NCBI GenBank assembly: GCA_015068305.1
Contig: SVKV01000011.1
Span: 1-59,245, forward strand
DNA: 59,245 bases
Direction of reading: 5' to 3'
Source: Oscillospiraceae bacterium
GTDB lineage: Bacteria; Bacillota; Clostridia; Oscillospirales; Oscillospiraceae
Shown: one piece after another, positions 33,568 to 42,199 of the stretch
Numbering within the stretch: the stretch's first letter is position 1
Layout of the letters: each line of letters starts with the position of its first letter
Program-made: the position numbers and the translations under genes
Notes under the pieces: generated by a model
What the model was told of the DNA's origin: nothing
Seen by the model: the letters and a program-made list of their open reading frames with translations, nothing else
Databases searched by the model: none

Positions 33568-34995
33568 ATGAAAACAACCTTCAGCCGTACCTTTTCCACC
33601 ACGGTAATCATTCTGCTTCTGGCACTGATTCTGGTGGGAACTTCCTTTCAGGTTCTGGTGGAGGACTATCTGGCGGAATCCGCCATCGAGGAACTGAAGC
33701 AAACCAGCCAGGCCATGGCAAACCTGGCCTCGGCCTACAGCGCCGAGGGTCCCATGATGAACCGGGATTTCATGGTCAATCTGGATGTGTCCGCCCAGAT
33801 CTCCGGAACGGATCTGATCATCTGCAATTCCCTGGGCCGGGTGATCCTCTGCTCCGATTCCATCACCGGCTGCGACCATCAGCGGCTGTGGGTGGATCAG
33901 AGCTACCTCGCCAAGGTGGTGGAAAACGGCGGCCATACGGCCACCGGCATGATCCCGGACCTTTACGAGGAGCCCCGGTATGTGGTCTCCACCCCCATCA
34001 CGGACTTTGTCACCGGTAAAAACCTGGGCATCGTCATCGTCTCCACCCCCACCCGCTCCACCGCCGCCATCATGACCCGGATTTCCAATACCTTCATGGT
34101 GGTTTCCCTGCTGGTGGTGCTGATTTCCGTCATCGCCATGATCATCCTGGTCCGCCGCCAGAGCGACCCTTTGCGGCAGGTGGCCCAGGTGGCCCGTGCC
34201 TTCGGCCACGGAGACCTGGACGCCCGGGTCAAGCTGACGGAGGACCATCCGGAGGAAGTGGAGGAGCTGGCTCTGGCCTTCAACAACATGGCCCAGGAGC
34301 TGCAGAAAAGCGAATATCAGCGCCGGGAATTCGTGGCCAACGTTTCCCACGAGCTGAAGACCCCCATGACCACCATCTCCGGTTATATCGACGGCATTCT
34401 GGACGGCACCATCCCGGAGAGCCGCCAGAGCTATTACCTGCAGATCGTTTCCGACGAAACCAAGCGGCTGTCCCGCCTGGTCCGCAGTATGCTGGATATT
34501 TCCCGGCTCCAGGACGGCAGCGTTCCGGAGGAAAAGAAAATTCATTTCGATATGGAAGAGGCCCTGGGCCAGGTGCTCATCACCTTTGAGCAGAAGATCA
34601 CCGATAAAAAGCTCAACGTGGATGTGGATATGCCGGGCCACCCGGTGTACACCCATGCCTGTGAGGATTATGTGATGCAGATCATCTATAACCTCATCGA
34701 CAACGCGGTAAAATTCTGTCCCTCCGGCGGCACATTGGGTCTGCGGATCGAACAGGGCGGCGGCAAGGTCTATGTTTCCGTATCCAACGGAGGCGAGACC
34801 ATCCCGGCCCAGGAGCTGCCCCTGGTTTTCGACCGGTTCCATAAGATCGACAAATCCCGGTCCCAGAACCGGGACGGCTGGGGCCTGGGCCTTTACATCG
34901 TCAAGACCCTGGTTTCCTCCCACGGAGAAAATATCTCCGTCACCAGCCGGGACGGAAAGACCACCTTTACCTTTACAATGCCATTGGTGAATTAA
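33568..34995 (+). CDS. Sensor histidine kinase (PhoR/WalK type)
   Basis: A 475-aa kinase: helix 10-31, an outer-face sensor domain of about 145 residues, helix about 177-196, a HAMP domain (about 197-250), HisKA with His261 (NVSHELKTPMTTISGY), and HATPase with YNLIDNAVKFC, VFDRFHKID and GWGLGLYIVKTL. All core boxes are intact. ATG 33568 follows GAGG. Likely partner of the response regulator at 31213 despite the intervening antiparallel gene. The end motif of an R1 element begins six bases after the stop. Confidence 0.95.
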   Translation: MKTTFSRTFSTTVIILLLALILVGTSFQVLVEDYLAESAIEELKQTSQAMANLASAYSAEGPMMNRDFMVNLDVSAQISGTDLIICNSLGRVILCSDSITGCDHQRLWVDQSYLAKVVENGGHTATGMIPDLYEEPRYVVSTPITDFVTGKNLGIVIVSTPTRSTAAIMTRISNTFMVVSLLVVLISVIAMIILVRRQSDPLRQVAQVARAFGHGDLDARVKLTEDHPEEVEELALAFNNMAQELQKSEYQRREFVANVSHELKTPMTTISGYIDGILDGTIPESRQSYYLQIVSDETKRLSRLVRSMLDISRLQDGSVPEEKKIHFDMEEALGQVLITFEQKITDKKLNVDVDMPGHPVYTHACEDYVMQIIYNLIDNAVKFCPSGGTLGLRIEQGGGKVYVSVSNGGETIPAQELPLVFDRFHKIDKSRSQNRDGWGLGLYIVKTLVSSHGENISVTSRDGKTTFTFTMPLVN

Positions 34996-35000
34996 CTGCC

Positions 35001-35339
35001 AGATTGCAGTTTATCTATCGGACGACAGGTGTTACTTTCTTGTGTCCGAACAAGAAAGTAACACCTGTCGTCCGGGGCGAGGCATTACGGGCAAATCGCA
35101 TCCTCGCCCCGGACCCCACTCCCGCCGCTTTTAACCACCGCCCACTGAAAATGTCCCGATTTTCAGCGGGCTCTGCGGAGCAAACCTGTAATTTTGCAGA
35201 ATGCAAGCGTTCAAAAATCGAAACATTTTTGAATGCTGGATGGCGATGCGGCGGGGGATTGTAAAGGGGGCGCATTTGCCCGTAGCGCCCCTTTACTCGG
35301 CTTCTTTTGGTACTTTTCTTGCCGAAACAAGAAAAGTAC
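35001..35339 (-). repeat. R1 multi-hairpin element, copy D (opposite orientation)
   Basis: The core is 35031-35339 and reads in reverse relative to A, B and C. Hairpin 1' (35031-35062) has a stem extended outward by GGACGACAGGT, to 23 bp. Then follow CCGGGGCGAGG with CCTCGCCCCGG, a hairpin with CTGAAAAT arms (loop GTCCCG as written), CGTTCAAAAATCGAAACATTTTTGAA-type hairpin 3, GTAAAGGGG with CCCCTTTAC, and hairpin 1 (35310-35339). GATTGCAGTTTATC (35002-35015) is an end-motif variant. It fills the 379-bp gap before the htrA-like gene. Confidence 0.82.
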
Positions 35340-35374
35340 GTATGCAATCAATACAATTCGTTTGAGGTATCCTT

Positions 35375-36652
35375 ATGGACGAAAACAAGAACTACCAACC
35401 CGATCCCTGGGAGTCGGGAATCTATGAGACCGGCAGGACCCGGCCGCCGAAAAGCCACACGGGGCTCATCGCCCTGCTGCTGGTGGTGGTGATTTTCCTC
35501 AGCGGTCTGGTCAGCTTCATGGGCCTTCTGAATGTCAGGCTCTTTGCCCAGCTGAACGCCCAGCCGGAGGAGAAGGAAAGCTCCGTTTCCTTTGTCAGCG
35601 AAACGGAAGAAGCACCGGATATTCTGGAGATCCAGGATCCCAGCGCTGCTGCTTTGGAGCCCACCGCCGCACCCTCTGCCGATCCCGGCGCCTTCCAGCT
35701 GAATCCTTCTCCGGAATCGGTTCCCAATGTGCCCCAGAATGTGGGTCTTTCCCTGCAGGATATCTACGACAAGACCATCGGCTCGGTGGTATCCATCTCC
35801 TGCACCGGCTCCTACGGCGCTTCCACCGGCACCGGTGTGGTGCTGACCTCCGGGGGCTATGTGGTCACCAATGCCCATGTGGTCCAGGGTGCTGGATCCA
35901 TCTCCGTGCTGCTGTCCGATGAGCGCAGCTTCCCGGCCACCCTGGTGGGTGCCGACACCATCTCGGACCTGGCGGTGCTGCACATTGAGGCCGAGGACCT
36001 CATCCCTGCCGAGTTCGGCGATTCCTCCGTGCTCCGGGTGGGCGACAGCGTGGTGGCTATCGGCGATCCTCTGGGCATGGAGCTGCGGGGCACCATGACC
36101 AACGGCATCGTTTCCGCCATCAACCGGGATGTGACCACCGGCGGCAGGACCCTGACCCTGATCCAGACCAACGCAGCCTTAAACTCCGGCAATTCCGGCG
36201 GCCCGCTGATCAACTGCTTCGGCCAGGTCATCGGCATCAACACCATGAAAATGGGTGATTTCGCCAGCAGCTCCGGCGTGGAGGGTCTGGGCTTCGCCAT
36301 CCCTTCCACCACCGTCAAGGAGATTGCCGACCAGCTGATCGAACAGGGCTATGTATCCGGCAGACCCACCCTGGGCCTCACCGGTGAGACCGTTTCCGCC
36401 TTCTACCAGTTCTACTATCACCTGCCGAACGGCATGTATATCAGCGAAATCGACCCCCAGAGCGATGCCGCCCGGAAGGGCCTGGAGGCCGGGGATATCC
36501 TCATCAGCGTCGACGATACCCGGATCTCCAATATGGACGAGCTGGAGGCGCTGCTTTCCAATTACGATGTGGGAGATACCGTCCGGATCGTCATCTACCG
36601 GGCCGGCCGCCAGTACTCCGCCCAGCTGACCCTCCACGAATCGAAGGGCTAA
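35375..36652 (+). CDS. HtrA/DegP-like trypsin protease with PDZ domain
   Basis: A 425-aa membrane-anchored serine protease. Cytoplasmic N-terminus (1-28), one helix (29-52), a low-complexity Ser/Glu/Pro linker (60-120), then a trypsin-like domain with the catalytic triad His168 (VTNAHVV), Asp198 (ISDLAVL) and Ser274 (SGNSGGPL), and one PDZ domain (about 325-420, GDILISVDDTRISNMDEL). The layout matches Gram-positive HtrA quality-control proteases acting outside the membrane on misfolded proteins. ATG 35375 follows GAGG. The preceding kinase could control it (CssRS/HtrA is the known analogy), but this is inference. Confidence 0.93.
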   Translation: MDENKNYQPDPWESGIYETGRTRPPKSHTGLIALLLVVVIFLSGLVSFMGLLNVRLFAQLNAQPEEKESSVSFVSETEEAPDILEIQDPSAAALEPTAAPSADPGAFQLNPSPESVPNVPQNVGLSLQDIYDKTIGSVVSISCTGSYGASTGTGVVLTSGGYVVTNAHVVQGAGSISVLLSDERSFPATLVGADTISDLAVLHIEAEDLIPAEFGDSSVLRVGDSVVAIGDPLGMELRGTMTNGIVSAINRDVTTGGRTLTLIQTNAALNSGNSGGPLINCFGQVIGINTMKMGDFASSSGVEGLGFAIPSTTVKEIADQLIEQGYVSGRPTLGLTGETVSAFYQFYYHLPNGMYISEIDPQSDAARKGLEAGDILISVDDTRISNMDELEALLSNYDVGDTVRIVIYRAGRQYSAQLTLHESKG

Positions 36653-36729
36653 CCGGAGGCCCCGGTACCGCGTCAGTCAAATTACAGCATTGCACTTCTT
36701 TTATCAACAAAATCTTTCCGAGGTAAGAT

Positions 36730-37482
36730 ATGGAACCCATTTTTCAGCATGATTTTCTCATCAACGACGCCCATGTGGACTGCTTCGGCCGTCTGAAGCC
36801 CTCCATGCTCCTGTTTTTCTGCCAGGAGATCGCCGGCCAGCACTGCCGCATCCTGGGCGCGGACTATGATACCCTGGCTCAGAAAAATCTGATCTGGGCC
36901 ATCATCCGCCAGAAAGTTCAGATCACCCGGCTTCCCAGATCCGGCGAGACTATCCGCATCGAAACCTGGCCCATGCCCACCACCAAGGTCTGCTACCCCC
37001 GGTCCACCGTGGCCTACGACGCAGAAGGCCATGAGTTGTTCCGGTCCATCGGCATGTGGGTGCTGATGGATGCCAAAAGCCGGGCCATGGTCCTGCCGGG
37101 CAAAAGCGGCGTGACGGTCCAGGGCCTGCTCACCGGCACGGAGCTTGCTTCCCCCGGCTCCCTGTCCCCCAAGACTCTGCCCAATACCGCCAGCCGCCGG
37201 GTCTGCTTCACGGATCTGGACCGGAACGGCCATATGAACAACACCAAGTACCTGGAGTGGATCTCCGACCTGCTTCCCAGCGCCTTCCACCGGGATCGGG
37301 ATCCCAGGGAATTCACCGTCTGCTACCACACCGAAGCCCGGGAGGGCGATGAGCTCCATATGGGCTGGCAGGTGGACGGGGAGGGCCTTCTGCAGGTGGA
37401 ATCCTGGAAGGACGGCCCGGAGTCCGGCGCTTACCACCGGGTCTTTTCTGCCCAGGTCCGCTATGAGGCGAATGTTCTGTAA
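36730..37482 (+). CDS. Acyl-ACP thioesterase
   Basis: A 250-aa protein of the FatA/FatB-type family with two hot-dog domains, releasing free fatty acids from acyl-ACP. N-terminal part: FQHDFLINDAHVDCFGRLK and AIIRQKVQITRLPRSGETI. The second hot-dog has DLDRNGHMNNTKYLEW, whose Asn and His positions are those of the catalytic region. Gut Clostridia commonly have such stand-alone enzymes. ATG 36730 follows CGAGG-like sequence 77 nt after the htrA-like gene. Confidence 0.92.
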   Translation: MEPIFQHDFLINDAHVDCFGRLKPSMLLFFCQEIAGQHCRILGADYDTLAQKNLIWAIIRQKVQITRLPRSGETIRIETWPMPTTKVCYPRSTVAYDAEGHELFRSIGMWVLMDAKSRAMVLPGKSGVTVQGLLTGTELASPGSLSPKTLPNTASRRVCFTDLDRNGHMNNTKYLEWISDLLPSAFHRDRDPREFTVCYHTEAREGDELHMGWQVDGEGLLQVESWKDGPESGAYHRVFSAQVRYEANVL

Positions 37483-37493
37483 ACCGAAGCAAT

Positions 37494-37529
37494 CTCCACA
37501 GCGGTTTCCTTCCGCTGTGGAGTTTTTTT
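37494..37529 (+). terminator. Terminator of the acyl-ACP thioesterase gene
   Basis: CTCCACAGCGG and CCGCTGTGGAG pair perfectly around a 7-nt loop, followed by seven T. Confidence 0.93.
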
Positions 37530-37578
37530 GCGGCCTAAGAAAAAAGCCCCATTTTTCGAGGTTTTTTTCAGAACCCGC

Positions 37579-37608
37579 TGTGGAAAAACCTGTGGACAAT
37601 GTGGAAAA
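37579..37608. other. Cluster of three DnaA-box-like 9-mers
   Basis: TGTGGAAAA (37579-37587), TGTGGACAA (37591-37599) and TGTGGAAAA (37600-37608) lie in the same orientation within 30 bp, upstream of azlC. TGTGGAAAA also occurs in the dnaN-dnaA spacer. The consensus box (complement) is TGTGGATAA, so these are one-mismatch forms. Confidence 0.5.
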
Positions 37609-37672
37609 CTTATGGTTAACCAACGGGTCCGGACCGGTTATTTTCCTGTTTATGTAAACCGTAAACTCGAAA

Positions 37673-37701
37673 TTTACTTTTTCCCCTCTGTGTGCTACAA
37701 T
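37673..37701 (+). promoter_or_regulatory. Promoter of azlCD
   Basis: -35 TTTACT (37673-37678), 17-bp spacer, -10 TACAAT (37696-37701), 31 nt before the ATG. Confidence 0.65.
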
Positions 37702-37731
37702 GGAACATACTTCCTCACAAGGAGGACATCC

Positions 37732-38421
37732 ATGAAAAAACTCATCAAAAAAGCCTTTCTTTCCACCCTGCCTGTAATGGCCGGGTATCTGGTTCTGGGC
37801 ATCGGATTCGGCATTCTGCTGACCTCCGGGGGCTACAGCCCTCTGTGGGCGGTGGCCATGAGTGTGCTTATCTATGCCGGTTCCATGCAGTATCTGGCGG
37901 TGGATCTGCTCACCGGCGGCGCATCGCTGATCACCGCCGCCCTGACCACCCTGATGGTCAATGCCCGGCATCTGTTTTACGGCATTTCCATGATTGAAAC
38001 CTACAAGGATACGCTTCCCTACAAGCCCTATCTGATTTTCGCGCTGACGGACGAGACCTACTCCCTCAACTGCGGCGGCGCTCCCTCCGATGTGCCGGAC
38101 CGGCCGAAATATTACTTTCTGGTTTCCCTTTTCAACCACTGCTACTGGGTTCTGGGCAGTACCCTGGGGGCGGTGGTGGGGTCGGTGATTCCTTTTCATA
38201 CCGAGGGGATCGATTTTGCTCTGACGGCTCTGTTTGTGACGGTTTTTGTGGAGCAGTGGATCAGCACGGGGGATCACATCCCGGCGCTGATCGGCGTTCT
38301 TTGCTCCGTAATTTGTCTGGTGATCTTCGGCGAAGGAAGTTTTCTAATCCCGGCCATGGTACTGATCACTGCCGCCCTGGCCCTCTACGGCAAACGGAAG
38401 GGAGGCACCGGAAATGACTGA
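37732..38421 (+). CDS. azlC: AzlC family branched-chain amino acid exporter subunit
   Basis: A 229-aa polytopic membrane protein, the large subunit of an AzlCD-type exporter for branched-chain amino acids. Family motifs: LPVMAGYLVLGIGFGILL, YAGSMQYLAVDLL, LMVNARHLFYGISM and LTDETYSL. ATG 37732 has AAGGAGG upstream; the open frame begins 68 codons earlier but covers the terminator and promoter. The stop overlaps the azlD start by 8 nt, so the two are coupled. Confidence 0.92.
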   Translation: MKKLIKKAFLSTLPVMAGYLVLGIGFGILLTSGGYSPLWAVAMSVLIYAGSMQYLAVDLLTGGASLITAALTTLMVNARHLFYGISMIETYKDTLPYKPYLIFALTDETYSLNCGGAPSDVPDRPKYYFLVSLFNHCYWVLGSTLGAVVGSVIPFHTEGIDFALTALFVTVFVEQWISTGDHIPALIGVLCSVICLVIFGEGSFLIPAMVLITAALALYGKRKGGTGND

Positions 38422-38737
38422 TCTGCACAGCGCGGCCATGGTCGGTGTGATGGCTCTGGTCACGGCGTTCCTCCGTTTTCTTCCCTTCGGCCTGTTCCGG
38501 GGCAGAAAAATACCGAAATTCATCACATATCTTTCCACCGTACTGCCCTTTGCCATCATGGGCATGCTGGTGGTCTACTGCCTGCGCCATATTTCCTTTG
38601 CTTCCATGCCCTTCGGCATCCCGGAGCTTGCCGCCTGCGCTCTGGTGGTCGCCGTCCACATCCGCAAGCGTAATACCCTCCTGAGCATCATCTCCGGCAC
38701 CGTATTCTATATGGTGCTGGTGCAGATGGTTTTCTGA
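38414..38737 (+). CDS. azlD: AzlD family branched-chain amino acid exporter small subunit
   Basis: A 107-aa protein with about four hydrophobic helices. FLRFLPFGLFRGRKIPKFITYL and LPFAIMGMLVVYCLR are typical of AzlD. It starts inside the 3' end of azlC and is followed at once by a terminator. AzlC and AzlD act together in the membrane. Confidence 0.92.
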   Translation: MTDLHSAAMVGVMALVTAFLRFLPFGLFRGRKIPKFITYLSTVLPFAIMGMLVVYCLRHISFASMPFGIPELAACALVVAVHIRKRNTLLSIISGTVFYMVLVQMVF

Positions 38738-38743
38738 CAAAAG

Positions 38744-38769
38744 AAAGCCGCTCCTTACGGAGCGGCTTT
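38744..38769. terminator. Bidirectional terminator between azlD and remB
   Basis: AAAGCCGCTCC and GGAGCGGCTTT pair perfectly around TTAC, with T residues to the right and A-rich sequence to the left. It ends both convergent transcripts. Confidence 0.88.
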
Positions 38770-38772
38770 TTC

Positions 38773-39015
38773 TTATTTGATTCGTTTTTCCAGAGTCGAA
38801 GAGCTTAAGGCTGTCAGGTAGATCCGGTCCAGGCCGTACTCGGCGGTAAGGACGAAGGATTTCGGCAAATCGTCACAGGGGACCACCTGGCCCTCCTTTT
38901 CCGCCTTCGCCAGAAATTCCCGGGTCCGCCTGGAGGTGGAGGTATTGTCCATATCGAAGATCCCGATGATGGATTTGTCCCGGACTGCCATATCGCTGCC
39001 GATATTCAGATACAT
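38773..39015 (-). CDS. DUF370 / RemB-like regulatory protein
   Basis: An 80-aa protein starting MYLNIGSDMAVRDKSIIGIFD, the hallmark of the extracellular-matrix-regulator family to which B. subtilis RemB (YaaB) belongs. In many Bacillota the gene sits between recF and gyrB; here it follows gyrA and rnhA, still within the origin cluster. ATG 39015 has GGAGG five bases upstream; the open frame upstream runs into an R5 repeat. RemA-type paralogues bind DNA, but the function of this one is not shown. Confidence 0.85.
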   Translation of the reverse strand: MYLNIGSDMAVRDKSIIGIFDMDNTSTSRRTREFLAKAEKEGQVVPCDDLPKSFVLTAEYGLDRIYLTALSSSTLEKRIK

Positions 39016-39030
39016 AAAAACCTCCAAACA

Positions 39031-39154
39031 TGATGTCATTGCGAGGAGCGAAGCGACGTGGCAATCCGCATTTCCTGCGATGCGAAGCATCGCGTGAGCC
39101 TCTGGCTCACAAAAGAACGGATCGCCACACCAGTGTGCGCTCTGGTTCGCGATG
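39031..39154. repeat. R5 repeat between remB-like gene and rnhA
   Basis: GTCATTGCGAGGAGCGAAGC...TGGCAATCCG followed by ACGGATCGCCACACC...GTTCGCGATGACA, the two inverted R5 blocks around GATGCGAAGCATCGC. The shared end motif is not seen here. Confidence 0.82.
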
Positions 39155-39160
39155 ACATTT

Positions 39161-39598
39161 TTACTTTAGCTTTTTCCACTGGGCGACTGCAAGTTCGTCA
39201 CAGCGGTTGTTTTTGGGGTTGTCCGCGTGGCCCTTGACCCAGTGGTAGTGGAGGGTGTGTCTTTCAGTCAAAGACAGAAGCACCTCCCACAGGTCCGGAT
39301 TCAGAGCCGGTTTTTTGTCGGACTTGATCCAGCCCTTCTTCTTCCAGCCCGCTGCCCAGCCCTTTTCCAGAGCATCGATGACATACTTGGAGTCCGAATA
39401 AAGCTCCACGATACAGGGCTCCTTCAGAGCCTGGAGGCCCCGGATTACCGCAGTCAGCTCCATCCGGTTGTTGGTGGTGGGATTTTCCCCGCCGGAAAGC
39501 TCCTTTTCGTAGCCGTTATACTCCAGAATCGCGCCCCAGCCACCGGGACCGGGATTTCCGGAGCAGGCCCCGTCGGTATAGAGGGTCACGGTTTTCAT
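39161..39598 (-). CDS. rnhA: Ribonuclease HI
   Basis: A 145-aa cytoplasmic enzyme cutting RNA in RNA:DNA hybrids. All catalytic residues are visible: Asp9 ([16 protein letters not shown]), Glu47 (NNRMELTAV), Asp69 ([12 protein letters not shown]), His124 (WVKGHADN) and Asp134 (NNRCDELA). It overlaps the gyrA stop by 4 nt (ATGA), so translation is probably coupled. Its place in the gyrase operon is unusual in my experience, but functionally it fits replication. Confidence 0.96.
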   Translation of the reverse strand: MKTVTLYTDGACSGNPGPGGWGAILEYNGYEKELSGGENPTTNNRMELTAVIRGLQALKEPCIVELYSDSKYVIDALEKGWAAGWKKKGWIKSDKKPALNPDLWEVLLSLTERHTLHYHWVKGHADNPKNNRCDELAVAQWKKLK

Positions 39599-42102
39599 TC
39601 GGCAGCTTCCTCAGCTTCCTCGGCAGCGGCCACGGCCTGGACGGCCACAACCTGGTTGCCCTCTTCCACACGCATGACTATAACACCCTGGACATCCCGC
39701 TTATAGATGTTGATGTCCCTGGCAGGCGTACGGATAATGACGCCTCCGTTTTCGATCAGCATCACATCGTCATTCTCGCCCACCACGCAGCAGCCGGCCA
39801 CGATGCCGGTTTTCGGCGTGATGTTGTAGTTTTTCAGACCCTTGCCGCCGCGGCCCTGGGGGATCTTTTCGCCGTTGGGGCCGGTGCGCAGGTATTCCGT
39901 CATCTCGGTGCGCTTGCCGAAGCCATTGACGGTGACAGTCAGAAGGGTCTTGCCCTCCTCGGCTTTTTCGGCACCGATGACGTAGTCTCCGTCGGTTAAC
40001 ATAATACCCCGGACACCTGCTGCGTCACGGCCCATGGGACGGGCGTCGTTTTCGTTGAAGCAGATGGCCATACCCATGGCGCTGGCGATGATGATGTTGT
40101 CGTCGCCGGTGGTGCGGATGACGTTGATCAGATGATCCGTTTCATCCAACGTAATGGCCCGGATGCCGGTCTTCCGGTTGGTCTTCAGAGCGACGAAGGG
40201 AATACGCTTGACGGTACCCTTCTTCGTAACCATCATCAGATACTCATTCTCGTCGAATTCACGGGTCACCACCATGGCGGTGACAGCTTCGCCGGGTTCC
40301 AGGGGCAGGACGTTGACCATGGCGGTGCCACGGGCAGTACGGCCGGCCTCGGGGATCTGGTAGCCTTTGCGGTGGTGGACCTTGCCGATGTTGGTGAAGA
40401 ACAGGATATGATCGTGGGTGGAAGCGATGTTCAGACTCTTGACGTAGTCCTCGTCCTTCAGATTCTGGGCATTGACACCTCTGCCGCCTCTGCCCTGGGT
40501 CCGGTAAGTATCCACGGGCATCCGCTTCACATAGCCCTGCTTACTCAGAGTAAAGACGCAGGTTTCCTCTTCAATGAGGTCCTCGATGTCGATTTCGTCC
40601 TCGATCTCCTGGATCTCGGTCTTGCGCTTGTCGCCGAACTTGTCCCGGATGACGATGAGCTCCTCCCGGAGGACGGCCTTCAGCTTGTTCTCATCGGCCA
40701 GCAGCTCCAGGAAATAGTTGATCCGCTGCATCAGCTCGTCATATTCTGCCTGGAGTTTCTCCCGGTCGAGGCCCTGCAGGGCCTTCAGACGCATATCCAG
40801 AATGGCCTGGGCCTGGATATCGTCCAGACCGAACCGCTCCATCAGACGAATCTTGGCATCGTCATAGGAGGTGCGGATGATATGGATGACCTCGTCGATG
40901 TTGTCCTGGGCGATCAGCAGACCCTCCAACAGGTGGGCCCGCTCCTTTGCCTTGCGCAGGTCGAACTGAGTCCGTCTGGTCAGCACTTCCATCTGGAAGG
41001 TCAGATATTCATCGATGATCTGCCGCAAAGACAGGATTTTGGGCTGCTTCTGGTCGTCCACCAGTGCCAGCATGATGATGCCGAAGGAGGACTGGAGAGC
41101 CGTCTGCTTGAAGAGGGTATTCAGCACCACCTGGGGGTTGGCATCCTTCTTCAGCTCGATGACGATGCGCATGCCGTTGCGGTCGGTTTCATCCCGGAGG
41201 TCGGAAATGCCCTCGATCCGCTTGTCCTTGACCTGCTCGGCAATGGTTTTGATCAGCTGCCGCTTGTTGACCTGGTAGGGAAGCTCAGAAACAATGATCC
41301 GGATCCGGTCCTTGTTGAACTCCTCAAATTCGGTCCGGGCCCGGACCACCACCTTGCCGCGGCCGGTGGCATAGGCTGCCCGGATGCCGGATTTGCCCAT
41401 GATGATGCCGCCGGTGGGGAAGTCGGGGCCGGATACATGCTCCATGAGGTCTGCCATGGTGCACTCGGGGTCGTCAATGACGGCCACGCAGGCATTGATA
41501 ACTTCCGTCAGATTGTGAGGGGGAATATTGGTTGCCATACCGACCGCGATGCCGGAAGAACCGTTGACCAGCAGGTTGGGGAACCGGGAGGGGAGCACCC
41601 GGGGCTCTTTCAGACTTTCGTCAAAGTTGGGGTCCCAGTTGACGGTCTCCTTGTCGATATCCCGGACCATCTCGTTGGAGAGCTTGGAAAGACGTGCCTC
41701 GGTGTAACGGTAAGCTGCCGCCGGGTCGCCGTCCACGGAGCCGAAGTTACCGTGGCCGTCCACCAGGCAGTAACGCATGGAGAAATCCTGGGCCAGACGC
41801 ACCATGGCGTCATAGACCGATGCGTCGCCATGGGGATGGTACTTACCCAGAACGTCACCGACGCAGGTGGCAGACTTTTTGAAGGGCTTGTCGGAAGTCA
41901 GGCCGCTTTCGTACATGGTGTACAGGATGCGGCGGTGGACCGGCTTCAAGCCGTCCCGGACATCGGGAAGGGCACGGCCCACGATGACGCTCATGGCGTA
42001 CTCAATGTAGGATTTCTCCATCTCATCCACCAGATTGCTCTGGGTGATGTGCTGATTGGGGAAGAGAATATCCTCGGGTTTATAGCTTCTGTTATGTGCC
42101 AA
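39595..42102 (-). CDS. gyrA: DNA gyrase subunit A
   Basis: An 835-aa subunit of the type II topoisomerase that introduces negative supercoils. The breakage-reunion domain has [40 protein letters not shown] (quinolone region) and the active-site Tyr in [11 protein letters not shown]. The C-terminal beta-pinwheel has the GyrA box QGRGGRG. The start is most likely TTG 42102, because GGAGG lies seven bases upstream; another TTG at 42117 would overlap the Shine-Dalgarno. In the quinolone region the residue equivalent to E. coli Ser83 is Ala. Upstream is gyrB; rnhA overlaps its end. Confidence 0.97.
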   Translation of the reverse strand: MAHNRSYKPEDILFPNQHITQSNLVDEMEKSYIEYAMSVIVGRALPDVRDGLKPVHRRILYTMYESGLTSDKPFKKSATCVGDVLGKYHPHGDASVYDAMVRLAQDFSMRYCLVDGHGNFGSVDGDPAAAYRYTEARLSKLSNEMVRDIDKETVNWDPNFDESLKEPRVLPSRFPNLLVNGSSGIAVGMATNIPPHNLTEVINACVAVIDDPECTMADLMEHVSGPDFPTGGIIMGKSGIRAAYATGRGKVVVRARTEFEEFNKDRIRIIVSELPYQVNKRQLIKTIAEQVKDKRIEGISDLRDETDRNGMRIVIELKKDANPQVVLNTLFKQTALQSSFGIIMLALVDDQKQPKILSLRQIIDEYLTFQMEVLTRRTQFDLRKAKERAHLLEGLLIAQDNIDEVIHIIRTSYDDAKIRLMERFGLDDIQAQAILDMRLKALQGLDREKLQAEYDELMQRINYFLELLADENKLKAVLREELIVIRDKFGDKRKTEIQEIEDEIDIEDLIEEETCVFTLSKQGYVKRMPVDTYRTQGRGGRGVNAQNLKDEDYVKSLNIASTHDHILFFTNIGKVHHRKGYQIPEAGRTARGTAMVNVLPLEPGEAVTAMVVTREFDENEYLMMVTKKGTVKRIPFVALKTNRKTGIRAITLDETDHLINVIRTTGDDNIIIASAMGMAICFNENDARPMGRDAAGVRGIMLTDGDYVIGAEKAEEGKTLLTVTVNGFGKRTEMTEYLRTGPNGEKIPQGRGGKGLKNYNITPKTGIVAGCCVVGENDDVMLIENGGVIIRTPARDINIYKRDVQGVIVMRVEEGNQVVAVQAVAAAEEAEEAAE

Positions 42103-42123
42103 AAAAGACACCTCCAAATATTA

Positions 42124-42199
42124 TGAGAGTGAAGAGTTGAGAGTGGAGTGTGGAGTTCAAATTATAACTCCACGCTTCACACTCCAAACTCCACACTTA
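42124..42199. repeat. R7 palindromic repeat, copy 2
   Basis: GAGAGTGGAGTGTGGAG faces CTCCACGCTTCACACTCC / CTCCACACTTA, a long imperfect hairpin. Its end overlaps the gyrB stop codon, as copy 1 does with the methyltransferase gene at 12585. Confidence 0.78.
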
